Positions 1-11,702 are shown, counted from the first letter of the stretch. The stretch: DNA of 64,000 nucleotides from Hyperoplus lanceolatus (GCA_026929865.2 CM049405.1:21563501-21627500), one strand, 5' to 3'. The notes: generated from the sequence alone by a model not told the origin. Program-made: numbers and translations.

Positions 1-553
1 TAAAAAATATACATGAACATACATCTAGAAGAAATATGCTCAGAGTCATTTTCACTGTTGGATAGTAGCGAAGTACATGTAGTTAAACTAGTAGTTAAAC
101 TACATTTTGCAGTAGCTTGCTGGTAGTTAATGCAACTACATTCATATTTGCATATCGTCACCCTCTTAAAATAATGGCCTAAGTCATATTTTCAAGTTGT
201 TCAGAAAACAGAAAAAACTGAACCATATATAGAGTATATGATATTTATGAATAATTTCAAACAAAAAGGTTATGACAATAGATGACTATTGATATACAAA
301 TAAGGATGTCAGTCAATTGTGTAACATGAGAGGATAAAATGACTTAGGCCAATTTATGAACATACCTTTGCGATTTACGCAATTTTTAACCTGACTTTGG
401 CCAAATTAATTCTGGGATAAGTGAGGCAAAACAGTGCATTTCTTTTTTTCCCCAACTACTGTAACATACCATGAGGAAGGGTATGCCACAAACATTTGAA
501 TATGCTAGTGGAGCACACATAGACTCATGAGACAGAGGGAAGTTTGGCTGTGA

Positions 554-2690
554 ATGGCACCATTAATCCACTCTACCGACGCAAGACTACAGACCCGGCA
601 CCCCACAGCTCTCATGATATTCAACGGAGACTTCAATCATGTCTCCCTCTCCAAAACTCTGACCAGCTTCACACAGTATGTGAAATGTAAAACCAGAGGA
701 AATAAAATCCTGGACTTGCTTTATGCCAATGTGAGGGAGGCATACAGCTCCTCTCCCCTCCCTCCCCTTGGCCAGTCTGACCACAACCTGATACACCTTA
801 CACCTGTGTACAAGCCTGTAGTAAGCAAGCAGCCGGCTACCACCAGGACTGTGAAGGTGTGGTCTAGAGAGGCTGAGGAGGCCCTGCAGGACTGCTGCCA
901 GAGTACAGACTGGGATCTGTTCCTGGAGGACCACGCAGGTGACATTGAGGGACTCTCCCATTGCATTACAGATTACATCAGGCTCTGTGAGGACAGCGTT
1001 GTAACCATCAAGAAGGTCCGCTGTTTTCCTAACAACAAACCCTGGATCAATAAGAACATTAAAAACCTACTAAACAGGAAGAAGAGGGCTTTCATGGCAG
1101 GAGACAGAGAGGGGGTAAAATCAGTTCAGAAGGAACTGAGAAGGGAACTAAAGGCGGCCAAAACATGCTATAAGGAGAGGCTGGAGGGCAAGCTCGAAAG
1201 GAACAGTGCCAAGGAGGTTGGGATGGGATGAAGAAGATCACGGGACACAAACTGCCAGGTCGAGCTGTGGCGGGCGTACATGAACGTGCTAATGAGCTGA
1301 ACCTATTTTTCAACAGGTTTGACTCAAACCCTGCCCCAGTGAGCTCAGCAGGTCAGTCTGTGCCCCCTCCTCCACCTCCCCTCCCTCCCCTACTTCCCCT
1401 CCCTCTCCCCCTGTCTTTCCCCCTCCTCCCTCCCTTGTTACCAGTCTTGTCATCACATCAAGCCAGGTGAGGCGGCAGCTATCAAAGCTCCAGATGAATA
1501 AGGCAATGGGTCCGGACAACATCAATCCCAAGGTGCTTAAAGCGTGTGCCGGACAGCTTGCTGGAGTGTTCCAACACCTCTTCAACCTCTCCCTGAGGCT
1601 GAAGAAGGTGTCCCAGCTGTGGAAGACCTCCTGCATTGTTCCGGTGCCTAAGATAGCTCGCCCCAGCTCTCCCAACTATTACAGGCCAGTGGTGCTGATC
1701 TCACACATCATGAAGACCTTCGAAAGACTCGTTCTACATCACCTTAAGCCCCAGATGTGTGACTCCATGGACCCACTGCAGTTCGCGTACCAGGCCCAAC
1801 TCAGCGTGGCCGGCGCCATCATTTACCTGCTGCACAGGGCTTACTCACACCTGGAGAAGCCGGAGAGCTCAGTGAGAGTCATGTTCTTCGACTTCTCCAG
1901 TGCGTTCAATACCATCCAGCCTACCCTGCTTGAGAAGAAGCTCTCACCAATGCAGGTACAGCCCCGACATGCTGGCCTGGATTGGTGACTACCTTTCCAG
2001 CAGGCCACAGTACGTGCGGCTGAAGAGCGGCCTGTCAGATGTTGTGATGAGCAACACTGGCGCATCCCAAGGAACAGTACTTTCACCCTTCCTCTTTACC
2101 ATCTACACCTCTGACTTCAGCTTCAACTCTGGAACTTGCCATCTCCAGAAATTCTCAGATGACTCTTCCATCGTGGGCTGCATCAGGGAGGACGGGTACA
2201 GAGGTGTGGTGGAGGACGTCAGATGGGCAGAGGAGAATCACCTCCAACTCAACATCGGCAAGACCAAGGGGCTGGTGGTGGACTTCCGCTGGAAGAGGAA
2301 GCCCCCAACCCCTATTACCATCCAGGGGGTTGAAATAGAGACGGTGGATTCGTATAAATTCCTTGGAGTACACATCAACAATAAACTGGACTGGTCAGAC
2401 AACACAGAGGCCCTCTACCGGAAGAGTCAGAGCAAACTCTTCTTCGTCAGGAGGCTCAGGTCGTTTGATGTGTGTGGCAGGCTACTAAGGACATTTTATC
2501 AGTCTGTGGTAGCCAGCACGCTGTTCTTCGCTGGGGCATGCTGGGGAGGAGGCATCAAGGCTGGGGAGTCAAACAGACTCAACAAGCTGGTGAGGAAGAC
2601 CAGCTCGGTTGTGGGACTTGAACTGGACAATCTGGAGGTGGAGAGGAGGATGATCTTATCTTATCTTATATTTTCTTATCTTATTAATGC
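554..2690 (+). mobile_element. Non-LTR retrotransposon (LINE), 5'-truncated and frameshifted
   Basis: Three open frames in order. 554-1231 holds the end of an apurinic-type endonuclease (GDFN and SDHN motifs). 1467-1988 holds the reverse-transcriptase fingers (NYYRPVVLIS) and motif A (FDFSSAFNTI). 1900-2742 holds SQGTVLSPFLF, the catalytic FSDD and YKFLGVHINN of the thumb. Frame changes near 1231-1467 and 1950 mean no full polyprotein. The 3' end is a short run of TTATC repeats. Clade is not certain; the sequence resembles vertebrate jockey/CR1-group LINEs. Nested in the element with 35-bp inverted ends. Confidence 0.85.
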
Positions 2691-3090
2691 ACACAATAAG
2701 GGTGCATTAATTAATGGTTATTTAATGCTTAATAAGCATTAATCAATGCTAAGTTAATATAAGCATCAATTTAGCTTTAAAGGTGGGTTAAGCTGATCGT
2801 CTTTGTTAAAATTCCCTAGCCTAGGTGTATTAACAAGATTTGTCAGTGCTCACACAGTATGGACCGGTAGCAGATTGGGAGGAGATATTCACGTTGACAA
2901 AGTGATTTGTCAACAAACATTCTCAATAATCATTTACCACACATTTTACTTAACTGCTTAACTAAGATATTAAGCATGAACTAAGCATTACGTGAATAAG
3001 CATGGTAATTAAACATAAACTTACTGTTAATGCTGATTAACCCCCTAACCCTAAACCTTATTGTAAATGTTTACCATATTTGGTTATAAT
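2690..3090. repeat. AT-rich TTAATGC-type repeat remnant
   Basis: Repeated short words (TTAATGC, TTAATAAGCATTAA, ATTAATTAATGG) read in both orientations and resemble degenerate AT-rich MITEs of fish. No ends or target duplication identified. Confidence 0.35.
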
Positions 3091-3147
3091 TTCATATAAA
3101 ATATATTTTTTTACAAACCACCGCCATTTTGAAACGCTTATAAAATT

Positions 3148-3177
3148 GCCTAAGTCACTCCGTCTAGTGACTTAGGC
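3148..3177. repeat. 12-bp stem hairpin inside the 35-bp-TIR element
   Basis: GCCTAAGTCACT and its exact reverse complement are separated by six bases. Each arm carries the subterminal TGACTTAGGC motif of the surrounding element. Confidence 0.7.
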
Positions 3178-3370
3178 TAAATAAAATGGCCTAATTCACA
3201 CTCTTGACATAGGCCATTACACTAAAGGGGTGGTATCACATGATCTGTTCAACTGAGGATGCTGAGAGTTTTACCAGAGGTGGCCAGCATCACAAAGGAG
3301 CTGATTTAGGCAAGAAAATCATTTTGGCAAAAAAGTGACTTAGGCCATTATTTTAAGAGGGTGACGATAT

Positions 3371-4104
3371 TTGACTCCAGTATAAAAAAAATTGTGCTAT
3401 TTTTTGTATAGTTAACTACTGAAACTACAAACTACAAACATTTCTGGGCTAGTTGAACCGCCATTGACTAGTCCCAGTCAGATAATAGAGAATCCTTGCA
3501 ATTTGGTCCTTGTGAAAAAGTCCAGACGGAACAGTTTTATTTAGGACAAGTTTAGATCTCAGAAAGCTGGATCATCAGCTCACCTGTGGAAATATTTGGT
3601 TATTGTTTTATAAATGTTTGTTTATTTTATTTAAATTGGAATTTTTGGTTTAAGCATGTATGACCTGTGTAGAACAAAGTGTCCCTTTTAGGTTTCTGTG
3701 CTAAGCTACATGTTGTATATGTATTATATTTTGTACATGTACATTGTTGATTGGTTATTTTTTTTACAAAGTAGCTTGAACTTCTTTTTCTAAGAAGCTT
3801 TAGTTAACCAAACTCTTTTCTCCCCAGGGTAGTAGTAGTTCAACTTCCTTCAAGTCATTGGTAGTGTGCAAAGTTAAGCTTTCAAATAAGCTTCACCAAC
3901 ACTGGTCATTTAATGTAACAGTCAAGAGGGTTGGTAGCCATGACAAACACCCAAGAAAGCACTCTTCTTCTACCACATACAGAAATAATTCAGTAAAATG
4001 CAGATTGATACGTGTATTTGCTCTTCAGTAGTTTCAGTTCAGTTTAGGTCAGGAGGGAGAAGGGCAGGAAGCATTGTGGGAAAGTAGAACTATGTTGAAC
4101 TTAC
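3371..4104. other. AT-rich non-coding stretch, no feature seen
   Basis: Lies after the last visible donor of the HNMT-like gene, so probably its final intron. Searched for the missing sixth exon (GW..LW, FNN motifs) without success. Confidence 0.6.
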
Positions 4105-4198
4105 CTGCTTCAATGATGATCATAAGCCTGCCATTATTTTTCAGAAGACTTTGGAAGAACTTGATTGTATCGGCGAGGTTATCCACATAGTAAATCAT
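4105..4198 (-). CDS. HNMT-like gene, coding exon 5
   Basis: A 94-nt exon encoding MIYYVDNLADTIKFF through GRLMIIIEA, followed by a consensus donor GTAAGTTC. The donor shows that the gene continues, yet no sixth exon is readable between here and base 1. Confidence 0.89.
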
Positions 4199-5706
4199 CT
4201 GTTAATGAGAGAACAGTAGGTAACCTTTGATCACACATAGGTCAGAGGTATTATAGCAGTAAACGTTGTGCAAATAAAGACATCTGGCTGCCTAGACAAA
4301 GGGGGGCACTGACATTCTACCGACAGGTCAGTACTAGAACTCATCTGGAATCTTCCCACTTTGAGAGGTTGGGTTGGTTGACAGTTGTTGATTGGGTATC
4401 TCAGATTAAACTGTGTATGGTACATAATATTTTAAATGGGGATGTTCCCAACTATTTTAGAAACTATTTTAATCGTGTAAGTGAAGTTCACACACATGCC
4501 ACTAGGGGTAGCACCACTGATTTTGTACCACCTAGGGTGAAGACCAACATGGGAAAAGATTCCTTTTTTATACGGGTGCTGCACTGTGGAACAGGTTACC
4601 GGGAGCACTCAAGGTGGTCGGGAGTTAGGGCAATTTTAAAAAGGCCCTAAAAAATGGCTTAGGCATAATTAGGCTTGCCTTAGTGGGGGTCATTGTTGTG
4701 TGTGTGATTTTTACGTATGTGTATATTTTGTGTATGTTTTGTGTACAGGGACCACAATGGAAATAAGCCTTCGGGCTTTTTTGTGTCTATCCCTGGCTAT
4801 TTTATGTATTTTAATGTGTGACAGAGTGCTGTTCATGTTTTTATATCAAAATGGTCAAATCAAATCATTCATTCATTCATTCAATCATTCTAACTTTCAC
4901 GGGGTAACCCAGGACAACATGTAAAGAACACGTATAGCCCAGAAAGTGAACACCCAAAATCTTCCTGCCTGGATATCCTTCTCAAATTCAAATGTCCAAA
5001 TACAAAAGTTATAGTACCTGAATCATGTGTATGAAGTCAAATTTCTTCACGTCTTTCTTTGCTTTGACTTGTTTCACAAAGTCCTCACTGCCCATGATAT
5101 GCCAAGAAAATGGAATCTTCTGAAGGTTGCTGGTCTTTGCCACCAAAGCTATACGTTAGACATAAAATCAGACAAATCAGGCGATACTATTGAGGTATGT
5201 AAGCAGCATATTGAAACAAACCAGACATTATGACCAGATACAAAACATATACAAAGTTTAGCTGCTACAAGTCCATTATAAGCATGAAGTACCAAACTTG
5301 GGTTTTTGGACTTGTATGTGTGTATAGTGTTACATACCAAGTAATATTGACAATCCAATGTGTGATATAAAAAAAATAAAAAACATCTGAAAAAACCTAA
5401 CTTCAATCAAAACTGCTACTAACAATAACGACTCATTATTTAGTTTTACAAAAGGTTAAAACGAGGAAGTGACAAAAGTTATAAAACTAAAATTGTCCAC
5501 TGTGTGTTTATTTTCGCACCTTTGAAGTTGTCTGTGAGCTGAGTGCTGCCTTCCACAATGTCAGCAGTGATCGGAACGGTGGGGAAGGTAGACTGCAGTA
5601 GAGTGAGAATTTGGACATCCATTTCCCCTGGAATAAACCAAAAAGTATTTAAAATTTTAAAACCCCGCACTGCCTCAATTTAATATCTCAACTATATTTA
5701 GATTAA

Positions 5707-5743
<37 letters not shown>

Positions 5744-8700
5744 TGTTTTTAAAATCACCTTTTACACAGTCTTATCATTATGGACTTGAATAATCAATGT
5801 ATGACCTTAACCAACCTTCAATGGGTGCAGGAGTTTAACCTTATTTAGGTGAGTAGGATAAGCCGCCCAAAAGGAGCCCTTTCAGTTTATATATACTCCA
5901 ATTTTAATTCAGTATTTGAACAGACTGAGGTTCTGCACACAAACTTATATTTAGCATGAAGAAAAATCCGCCTCTCCACCAACTATGACAAATTTAAAAA
6001 CACCCAGAACCAAGATATCTTACTATGAAAGGATAAATGAACATGCAGCTTCATGCACGCTCGAGAAAGAAAATTGCTTAGACTGGTGTATTTGCTACAC
6101 CAATGAAATGATAAACTCAATACATCTTCTTGTATATACATTGGGTATTAAAACAATTTAAATTGGCTTTGTCTTGATTACAGTAAACCAATATTTTGAA
6201 AACATATAAGGCAATGTTATCAATATTTTTATTTTATCCATCTGGAGCCAACTGAGCCACCTTTAGGAGCATGATTAAAATCGTAACACAGTGGATTTCT
6301 GGTCATCAAATAAAGCTGCTTCTTCAAACACATAAAATCACACAATGATGTCATTTCCTGCACTCTATGATCTTTTTATGAATCATACAGCAGTTACCCG
6401 TTTTTGTTTGTCATCCCTTACCTCCACCACTTCCGGCACCAAGAACATCCAGGCTGCTTTTACCTGCTCCGATTCTGAATCAACACATGAAAGAGGGAAA
6501 CAAGACTGTATAGTAAACCAATTAAAATGTAACCTGTTAAAAAATATATACATATATCTGTGTTAGTAGCATTTTGATTAATAACAATAATTGCGGAGAT
6601 TTCTAGAGGAAAAAAGAGTAGTTCTCTATTTTCCTAAACAAAATAATTGAAAAAAAAATCAGCTTGTCTTATCCCTTAAGTCTAATACCAAATAGTTTCA
6701 AGTGTTTATTTTATTTATCTTGAATGACTTTTTAATATGTATGCACTAAACACCCCTCCAGTTATAGACGGTATGGATAGAATGCATGCTGCTGCTCTAA
6801 GCAGAGAATATCAGTCATTACAATAAAAAAAATAGCAACAGTAGGCTACGTCCAACAAGTAGTAGTGCTATTAATCATGTAATGTATATCCTTCTTTATT
6901 GAAACACTGTGCAGACTGCTATATACTACCTCAGGGGCGGTGGTAGCCAGGGGCCAGGGTGGGCCGTGCCCACCCAAATGTGGGCTGTGCCCACCCTATC
7001 AAAAAAAAAATAATAATAATAATTTTATTTTTTTTTTAAGGTGGAAGTCCAGACCCACTATCGGACGGACCTGTTCATTCGCTGTCCAAGAAAATGTCAA
7101 ATAAAATTCAGACAATGAATTAATACTAAAGAATATACCATTACCATGCATTGCTTCTAATTGTATTATTGGGTGGGCAGGACAGCCTGCCTCCAAGTTA
7201 CCCACCCGCTTAAAGTGGTCACTGGTCAGCAGAGCCGGCCCGAGGCATAAGTGAAATGAGCGGTTGTTTAGGGTCCCGACTGCCAGGGGGGCCCCCCCAA
7301 TTTATTTATTTAGTTTTTTTTTTAGTTTGTGTGTTTGATATCAACATCATATTATATAAATGTAAATTATCATACAATAAAAGGAATAGGGGAAGGTGGG
7401 GTGATTTGTGCATTTTGGAAGTTGCAAAACCCCTTGTTTCTAGAAAACCGTGGAAGAAATTGGAAATGTGACCACATATTTAAGAAGAGCCATCCATTTG
7501 ACTCATCCTGTAAAGAAGGAAGACACAAGGAATAAGATATAAGCACATTTAAGCTCAAAAAACTGTGTTTTGCCTTTCAAAGTAAAATTTCCATGATCAA
7601 GGTTTTTTGATTATTGTGTCTGAACAATTATAGACACGTTTGAAAACATTTGACACATGTTTTAGTGCTTTGGTATGCTACACTTTGAGTCTATATAGTT
7701 AGCACAATGTCAACCCTAAATTGCTGCATCATGCCTATTATCCAAAATTCTGGGGATGGGGTGATTTGTGCGCAAGGGCCTGGGTGAGTTATAAGTAAGT
7801 AAGTAAGTAAAATGTATTTATAAAAGCACATTTATGACAGTTTGCACTGCCCAAAGTGCTGTACATAGTGCATTCAGTAGGTAAACAATGAAGGTAAAAT
7901 AACAATAACCAAAATAAAAGACGTAAAGCCCATACATCCACATAAACACAGATAGTAGTGCAGAGGTAAGTAAGTAGTGCAGAGGTTAATGGGGAGGAAA
8001 CACCAGGGTGTACATATGGGTTTTGAGCCTTGATTTAAAGGCAGAAATGTAGGGGGAATCACATTTGTCAGGTGGCAGTTGGTTCCACAAGCACGGAGCA
8101 ACTAGTGCAAAGTACATTTCTGAGAGTTGTGCCAGTGGCATGGCTGTATACGCTGGTCACCAAAAGAAAGTGATTGTCTACAGTAGCTCAGAAGAGAGTG
8201 ACATCTCAATTCCACTTAACGACACCACTGATGAGAGTTCAGATGGCCAGAAAGATGATGATGGTGACTTTGTCATTGTGACACAATGACGCACAAATCA
8301 CCCCACATTTGTGCGACAAGACAACCTTTTTTCCGAAAGCTATATTTCTTAAACAGTTTATTCCAGATCCAAAGTTTTTATTGCCAGGGATGCACAACAT
8401 CCTGAAATATATGTACATATTTGAGTTGGAGACATAACTGTCAAGGCCTCACTTTAAAATCACTTTGAGTAAAAAGTTGCACAAATCACCCCACCTTCCC
8501 CTACAATGTTTTGGTAGATAGTTAATAGCTTAATAATTGAATCAGTTCATCTGGGAGGTAATCCGAGGTTAACTGATCACGTCACGTTCAAGTCCATGGA
8601 ATGCACAGTGTGTATTGAGTTTATTTAAAAATATTTGAAAATGGGGCTGCCCTCAGTTGCCCATGCACTGTGTATAGTCTATAGCCTACTTCAGCCTCGT

Positions 8701-9862
8701 CTGTGGAAAAAAAGATAACTGGACAACAGAGTTCTTCTGCTTCGTTCCTCTCACTGCATTTAAATTAATTCATTATATTACAACAAAATATGTCCGGTAA
8801 AAGAAAAAGAGCACCAAGCCCATCCCAGAGGACCCTGCATAATATTTTTAAATTATTTCAAATTTATATTTCTATGGAAAATCCATGTGTCTTTCTTCAA
8901 TAGCTTCTAATTCATCCGACCCAGTGTCTCCAAATTATTTGTTCACACAAAATTCCTCAGATTTAGCCTCTTAATTTTCCTCTCAAAGTGCACCAGATTC
9001 ATGCATTTCACTTTAAAAAGGTAAAAAAAAATCTTCTGGGGGGGCATACCCCCGGACCCCCCTAGCAGAGTTGTGACCTCAGCTGGCTACTATTTTCACA
9101 CAGCAGGACATTGGAGCCAATAGTGGAAATACTATATATCTATGTGTATAGTATATAGCTCTGGACTACCACCATCCAGGTTGCCCAGTCCCAAAACTTT
9201 CTCTTCAATCAGCTCAGGCTACCTACAGTTAATACTGCGATAAAAGAAAGATACATTATGTTGTATATAATGTATTATATGTTATTCATAAACATTTTGG
9301 AGAAAAAAAACATGCAAGAATCAAATCTCCCACACAGCAACACTCAAAGTTTATTTGCATATTGTGTTCTACACAATTCACAGTAAATGTGCCAAAAAGC
9401 AGACGCAGAGATCTTACAAGGGCAACAAAATTCGGCTCGCGCGCCCTGCGCGCGCTCGCATCTTCGGTCTCTCTGCCCAGTGTGCCCACCTAAAATTTCT
9501 ACAGGCCCACCCTAATCTGACTGTCTAGAACCGGGCCTGTACTACGTGGCAATGTAAAGCCTTGAACACCAACAAAGAAGTAAGTTGCCACCTTTGCTTA
9601 ACCTGGCTTGCTTTTACACTCAAGGTTTTTTCACGCAAAGTTACTGTGGCACTACTGCACTACATTAACACGGCATCCTTAACCTTCGCTGGCTCTGAGT
9701 AAGTAGTGCCACGCCTTTCTTCTTGTACCTTTTGAATTCTGCAGGCAGATGGTCGTTAACACACTGGAGAATGGCCCCGTGCTCTCCTGAATGTTCTAGG
9801 TAGAACTGAAAGCTTTGGACCGAACTGCCCTCATAGCATGTCTGCTTTGCTTCTTCAGCCAT
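4105..9862 (-). CDS. Diverged HNMT-like methyltransferase, exons 1-5, cut by left window edge
   Basis: Coding exons 9862-9729, 6474-6422, 5627-5520, 5148-5018, 4198-4105 (134, 53, 108, 131, 94 nt) join in frame to 173 codons plus one base. Exons 2-5 have the same lengths and phases as in the neighbouring hnmt, so this is a tandem paralogue. The protein is clearly diverged. It keeps motif I as GAGSGGGE (57-64), the acidic-loop E88, S119, E27 (human E28), Q142 in DFIHMIQ (human Q143) and both tyrosines of MIYYV. It has Ser for human Y15 and Leu for Q94. The sixth exon (W179, W183, N283 equivalents) is not found in 1-4104 and should lie beyond the left edge. Substrate unknown: histamine or another imidazole such as carnosine, which a bird HNMT-like enzyme methylates. 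Confidence 0.88.
4350..4890 (+). mobile_element. LINE 3' end (L2/CR1-type), fragment
   Basis: Bases 4369-4650 read VSQIKLCMVHNILNGDVPNY, then ATRGSTTDFVPPRVKTNMGK, the conserved C-terminus of fish LINE reverse transcriptases, with frame damage after that. The tail continues to an ATTC repeat near 4890. It lies in intron 4 of the HNMT-like gene, antisense to it. Confidence 0.75.
5018..5148 (-). CDS. HNMT-like gene, coding exon 4
   Basis: A 131-nt exon encoding LVAKTSNLQKIPFSWHI and ending KKFDFIHMIQ. The LVAKTSNL stretch is nearer to mammalian HNMT than the same stretch of the intact neighbour. Acceptor ATAG, donor GTAC. Confidence 0.88.
5520..5627 (-). CDS. HNMT-like gene, coding exon 3
   Basis: A 108-nt exon encoding GEMDVQILTLLQ through DIVEGSTQLTDNFK. 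E88 of DIVEGS matches the SAM-ribose glutamate, while human Q94 is replaced by Leu. Acceptor TTCCAG, donor GTGCG. Confidence 0.88.
5711..5738. repeat. (GT)14 microsatellite
   Basis: Perfect dinucleotide run in intron 2 of the HNMT-like gene. The rest of that intron (5739-6421) is AT-rich with no recognised element. Confidence 0.95.
6422..6474 (-). CDS. HNMT-like gene, coding exon 2
   Basis: A 53-nt exon encoding IGAGKSSLDVLGAGSGGG, the SAM motif I strand and loop. Acceptor TTCAG, donor GTAAGG. A 2.6-kb hAT element lies in the intron between this exon and exon 1. Confidence 0.87.
7788..8110 (-). mobile_element. Retroelement 3'-end-like insert inside the TA-flanked transposon
   Basis: A short (GTAA)n run at 7794-7808 leads into sequence of the type TTTATAAAAGCACATTTATGA with CCAAAGTGCTGTACA, a pattern common at 3' ends of fish non-LTR elements. 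Read on the minus strand the GTAA run would be the terminal repeat. Assignment is from pattern memory only. Confidence 0.4.
8065..8289 (+). pseudogene. Possible transposase C-terminal remnant
   Basis: 75 codons at most. Only the last part looks protein-like: an acidic SSSEESDISIPLND then DDDGDFVIVTQ, with the stop codon touching the internal copy of the TIR motif. The first half overlaps the retroelement-like insert, so the reading frame is chimeric. Family not recognised with certainty. Confidence 0.35.
9729..9862 (-). CDS. HNMT-like gene, coding exon 1
   Basis: Starts MAEEAKQTCYEG and includes SFQFYLEHSGEHGA, which aligns with the [14 protein letters not shown] part of the neighbour (E27 equals human E28). 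Start chosen at 9862 because a splice acceptor (TTGCAG, 9872-9877) sits nine bases before it. Donor AG|GTACAAG. Confidence 0.88.
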
Positions 9863-9987
9863 GACCGATTCCTGCAATGTGATACACACAGGGGTTTGAA
9901 ATCGGAAACCGTTATGTCAAGAAAAACAACTTTACATCATTATGGTAAACATCAACGGTACATTGATAAAGTAAAGTATTCTCTTAC

Positions 9988-10138
9988 CTTACAGATGTGT
10001 TGAGTATAAGGACAAAGCGTTGATTGCTTTCCCACTCTCTAGGTTGCACGGTACTGCTATAACTCTCCCCTCCCACTTCCTGGCTGGCTCCTCTCCAATA
10101 TGTTATCCTGAAAGATGAACTTTCCCTGTACACCAGAG
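9988..10138 (-). other. Putative non-coding first exon of the HNMT-like gene
   Basis: A minus-strand donor AAG|GTAAGAG lies at 9981-9988, with an acceptor TTGCAG at 9872-9877, defining a 116-nt intron just upstream of the ATG exon. A TATA-like ATAAATAT at 10161-10168 would place the transcription start near 10138. Inferred from signals only. Confidence 0.4.
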
Positions 10139-10160
10139 CTCAACGCAGCTGTGCTGTGAA

Positions 10161-10168
10161 ATATTTAT
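10161..10168 (-). promoter_or_regulatory. TATA-like box of the HNMT-like gene
   Basis: ATAAATAT on the minus strand, about 170 nt upstream of the candidate non-coding exon's donor. Weak evidence on its own; supported by the splice donor and acceptor downstream. Confidence 0.25.
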
Positions 10169-11459
10169 CCGTGGGCGTATTGTAGTGGCTATTTGGAATC
10201 CAGCCATTTTACACATTAACCAATTCTGTGCGACGTTTTGCTTAACATTTTTTACACTTTGACAGTATAGTTAGTTAGTACAGTATTTGAGTGATTTCAC
10301 ACTCATAAGGAAAACGTCTTATTAGTCATCTAGCTTCGTGCATGACTTTTTTTTAAATTATTTACGCCAAACGTCTGCACTACCTTCCTTATACTCTGAA
10401 GAGACTTGAGTAAATCGAAGTGTGTTTTTGTGATGTTGCTTGGTGGAAGATTGACCTTTCAAAATAAAAGTAAACTTCTGTGAAATGAATGCATATGAAA
10501 GAAAACAAATAAGTGTACACAGACAGAGATAAATAGCAGTTGTTTAGGCAAAAACAGGCACTGGTCTGTACTAAAAGATTTATCTATAAACATGATTAAA
10601 TTATTATTCTAGTCCATTCAGCTCAGGGGCGTTAATGAGCCAACATTTTTAAGAATGACAAAACGGTGAACTCCTCCTTACCAACAACTAGCACAATGTC
10701 CCTTGGCCCTCAGTCTAAATATTTTCTGCATTTCAATAATATGTGTCAAAAGGTTGGTGAGAAGGTCACTAAGAGACAAACACTTAGCCTAACACAACCT
10801 CCTTGGCAGGAAGGTAAAGCAAGGTCATGGACAAAATCAAATCCAGTGCAACAGCAAAGCAGTAAATACGAGCATTGTAAAACTTAGTTGAGACTGTGCA
10901 AACACTAACAGGATAAAACATTAACAAGCCTGCTCCCGGCCTGGTCCAAAATGCATCAGTATTTAGGTCAGTGTATGGAAGAGAAACCTTCATTTAAGAC
11001 CAGGAAGATCTAAACATACAGTCTGAAAATAAAATATTGATCATTTTTGTATACCTTGCCAAGTTTAATGTTATCTTATTTATGCTGAATATACAAGGAC
11101 AAGGATATGTATTTTGAATGTATTCATTTGCTATTTGTATGCATTGTGCATATTAGATGTACTGTAAACATTGGGAACCACATTCATATGTTTGTTTTCA
11201 TGCTGAATCCATCATGTCATGACTCATGCACCTTTTCCTTTCGTTATTTAAACAACCTATTTTGTAGTACACTTCCAAAAACAGAAAGTGTGATGGTCAC
11301 TCCCAACTAGGAGATCTCTGGAGCTCACAAATATAATTATTTCTGAAGATTGGATAAAGTCTCCAATACAATACCTTGATTGCGAAACATGTTTATGTGT
11401 AGGGCACAGTGAGCAGACACTTTCCCTAGAGGAGAATTCTCTCCACCCACACATCAAAA

Positions 11460-11702
11460 CTCTGCAGCCTTGGTGACAGAGCTTTCTCCAGGGCAGCTCC
11501 CAGGTTCTGGAACAGCCTCCCCCAACATATCCGTGACTCTGAGTCCCTCACCATCTTCCAGTCCAAACTCAAGACCCATCTCTTCTCCTCCGCCTACCCC
11601 TAGTTCACCCACCAACCCAACTCTACATGTTATTTTTGTTTGTTTATTGTTTTGTTTTTGTAAAGCGCTCTGAGTGAGAGAAGAGCACTATATAAATAAA
11701 AT

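Larger units (their letters stand above)
152..3370. mobile_element. DNA-transposon-like element with 35-bp perfect inverted ends
   Basis: Bases 152-186 and 3336-3370 are perfect reverse complements over 35 bp (ends ATATCGTCACCCTCTTAAAA). The motif TGACTTAGGCC recurs inward at both ends (near 339, 3147, 3166, 3336), as subterminal transposase sites often do. A LINE fragment is nested in the middle. The target duplication is ambiguous because the outermost ATAT is palindromic. No transposase is readable; family unknown. Confidence 0.75.
7389..8501. mobile_element. TA-flanked DNA transposon with 23-bp perfect TIRs
   Basis: Begins GGGGAAGGTGGGGTGATTTG and ends with its exact 23-bp reverse complement (8479-8501), flanked by TA on both sides (7387-7388, 8502-8503). 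Family X copies 2 and 3 lack it, which fixes the junction exactly. TA duplication fits the IS630/Tc1/mariner/pogo group. The TIR core recurs inside at 7757-7772 and, inverted, at 8290-8305. An open frame 8065-8289 ends with an acidic serine-rich tail, perhaps the end of a lost transposase. Confidence 0.9.
6932..9539 (+). mobile_element. hAT element family X, copy 1, with a nested insertion
   Basis: Starts CAGGGGCGGTGGTAGCC and ends GTCTAGAACCGGGCCTG, flanked by near-identical 8-bp duplications TACTACCT (6924-6931) and TACTACGT (9540-9547). Both subterminal regions carry GGGTGGGC repeats. An ATG at 8791 begins MSGKRKRAPSPSQ, like the start of a hAT transposase, but the frame soon closes. A separate TA-flanked transposon interrupts it at 7389-8501. 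Lies in intron 1 of the HNMT-like gene; its right end is about 190 bp from coding exon 1. Confidence 0.88.
9863..11459. other. Upstream region of the HNMT-like gene
   Basis: Apart from the candidate non-coding exon and TATA-like box described separately, no gene or recognisable element is seen. AT-rich throughout. Confidence 0.5.

Noticed and set aside
3040-3056. CCCCCTAACCCTAAACC resembling telomeric repeat
   Set aside because: Fewer than three imperfect units inside an AT-rich repeat; too short to call.
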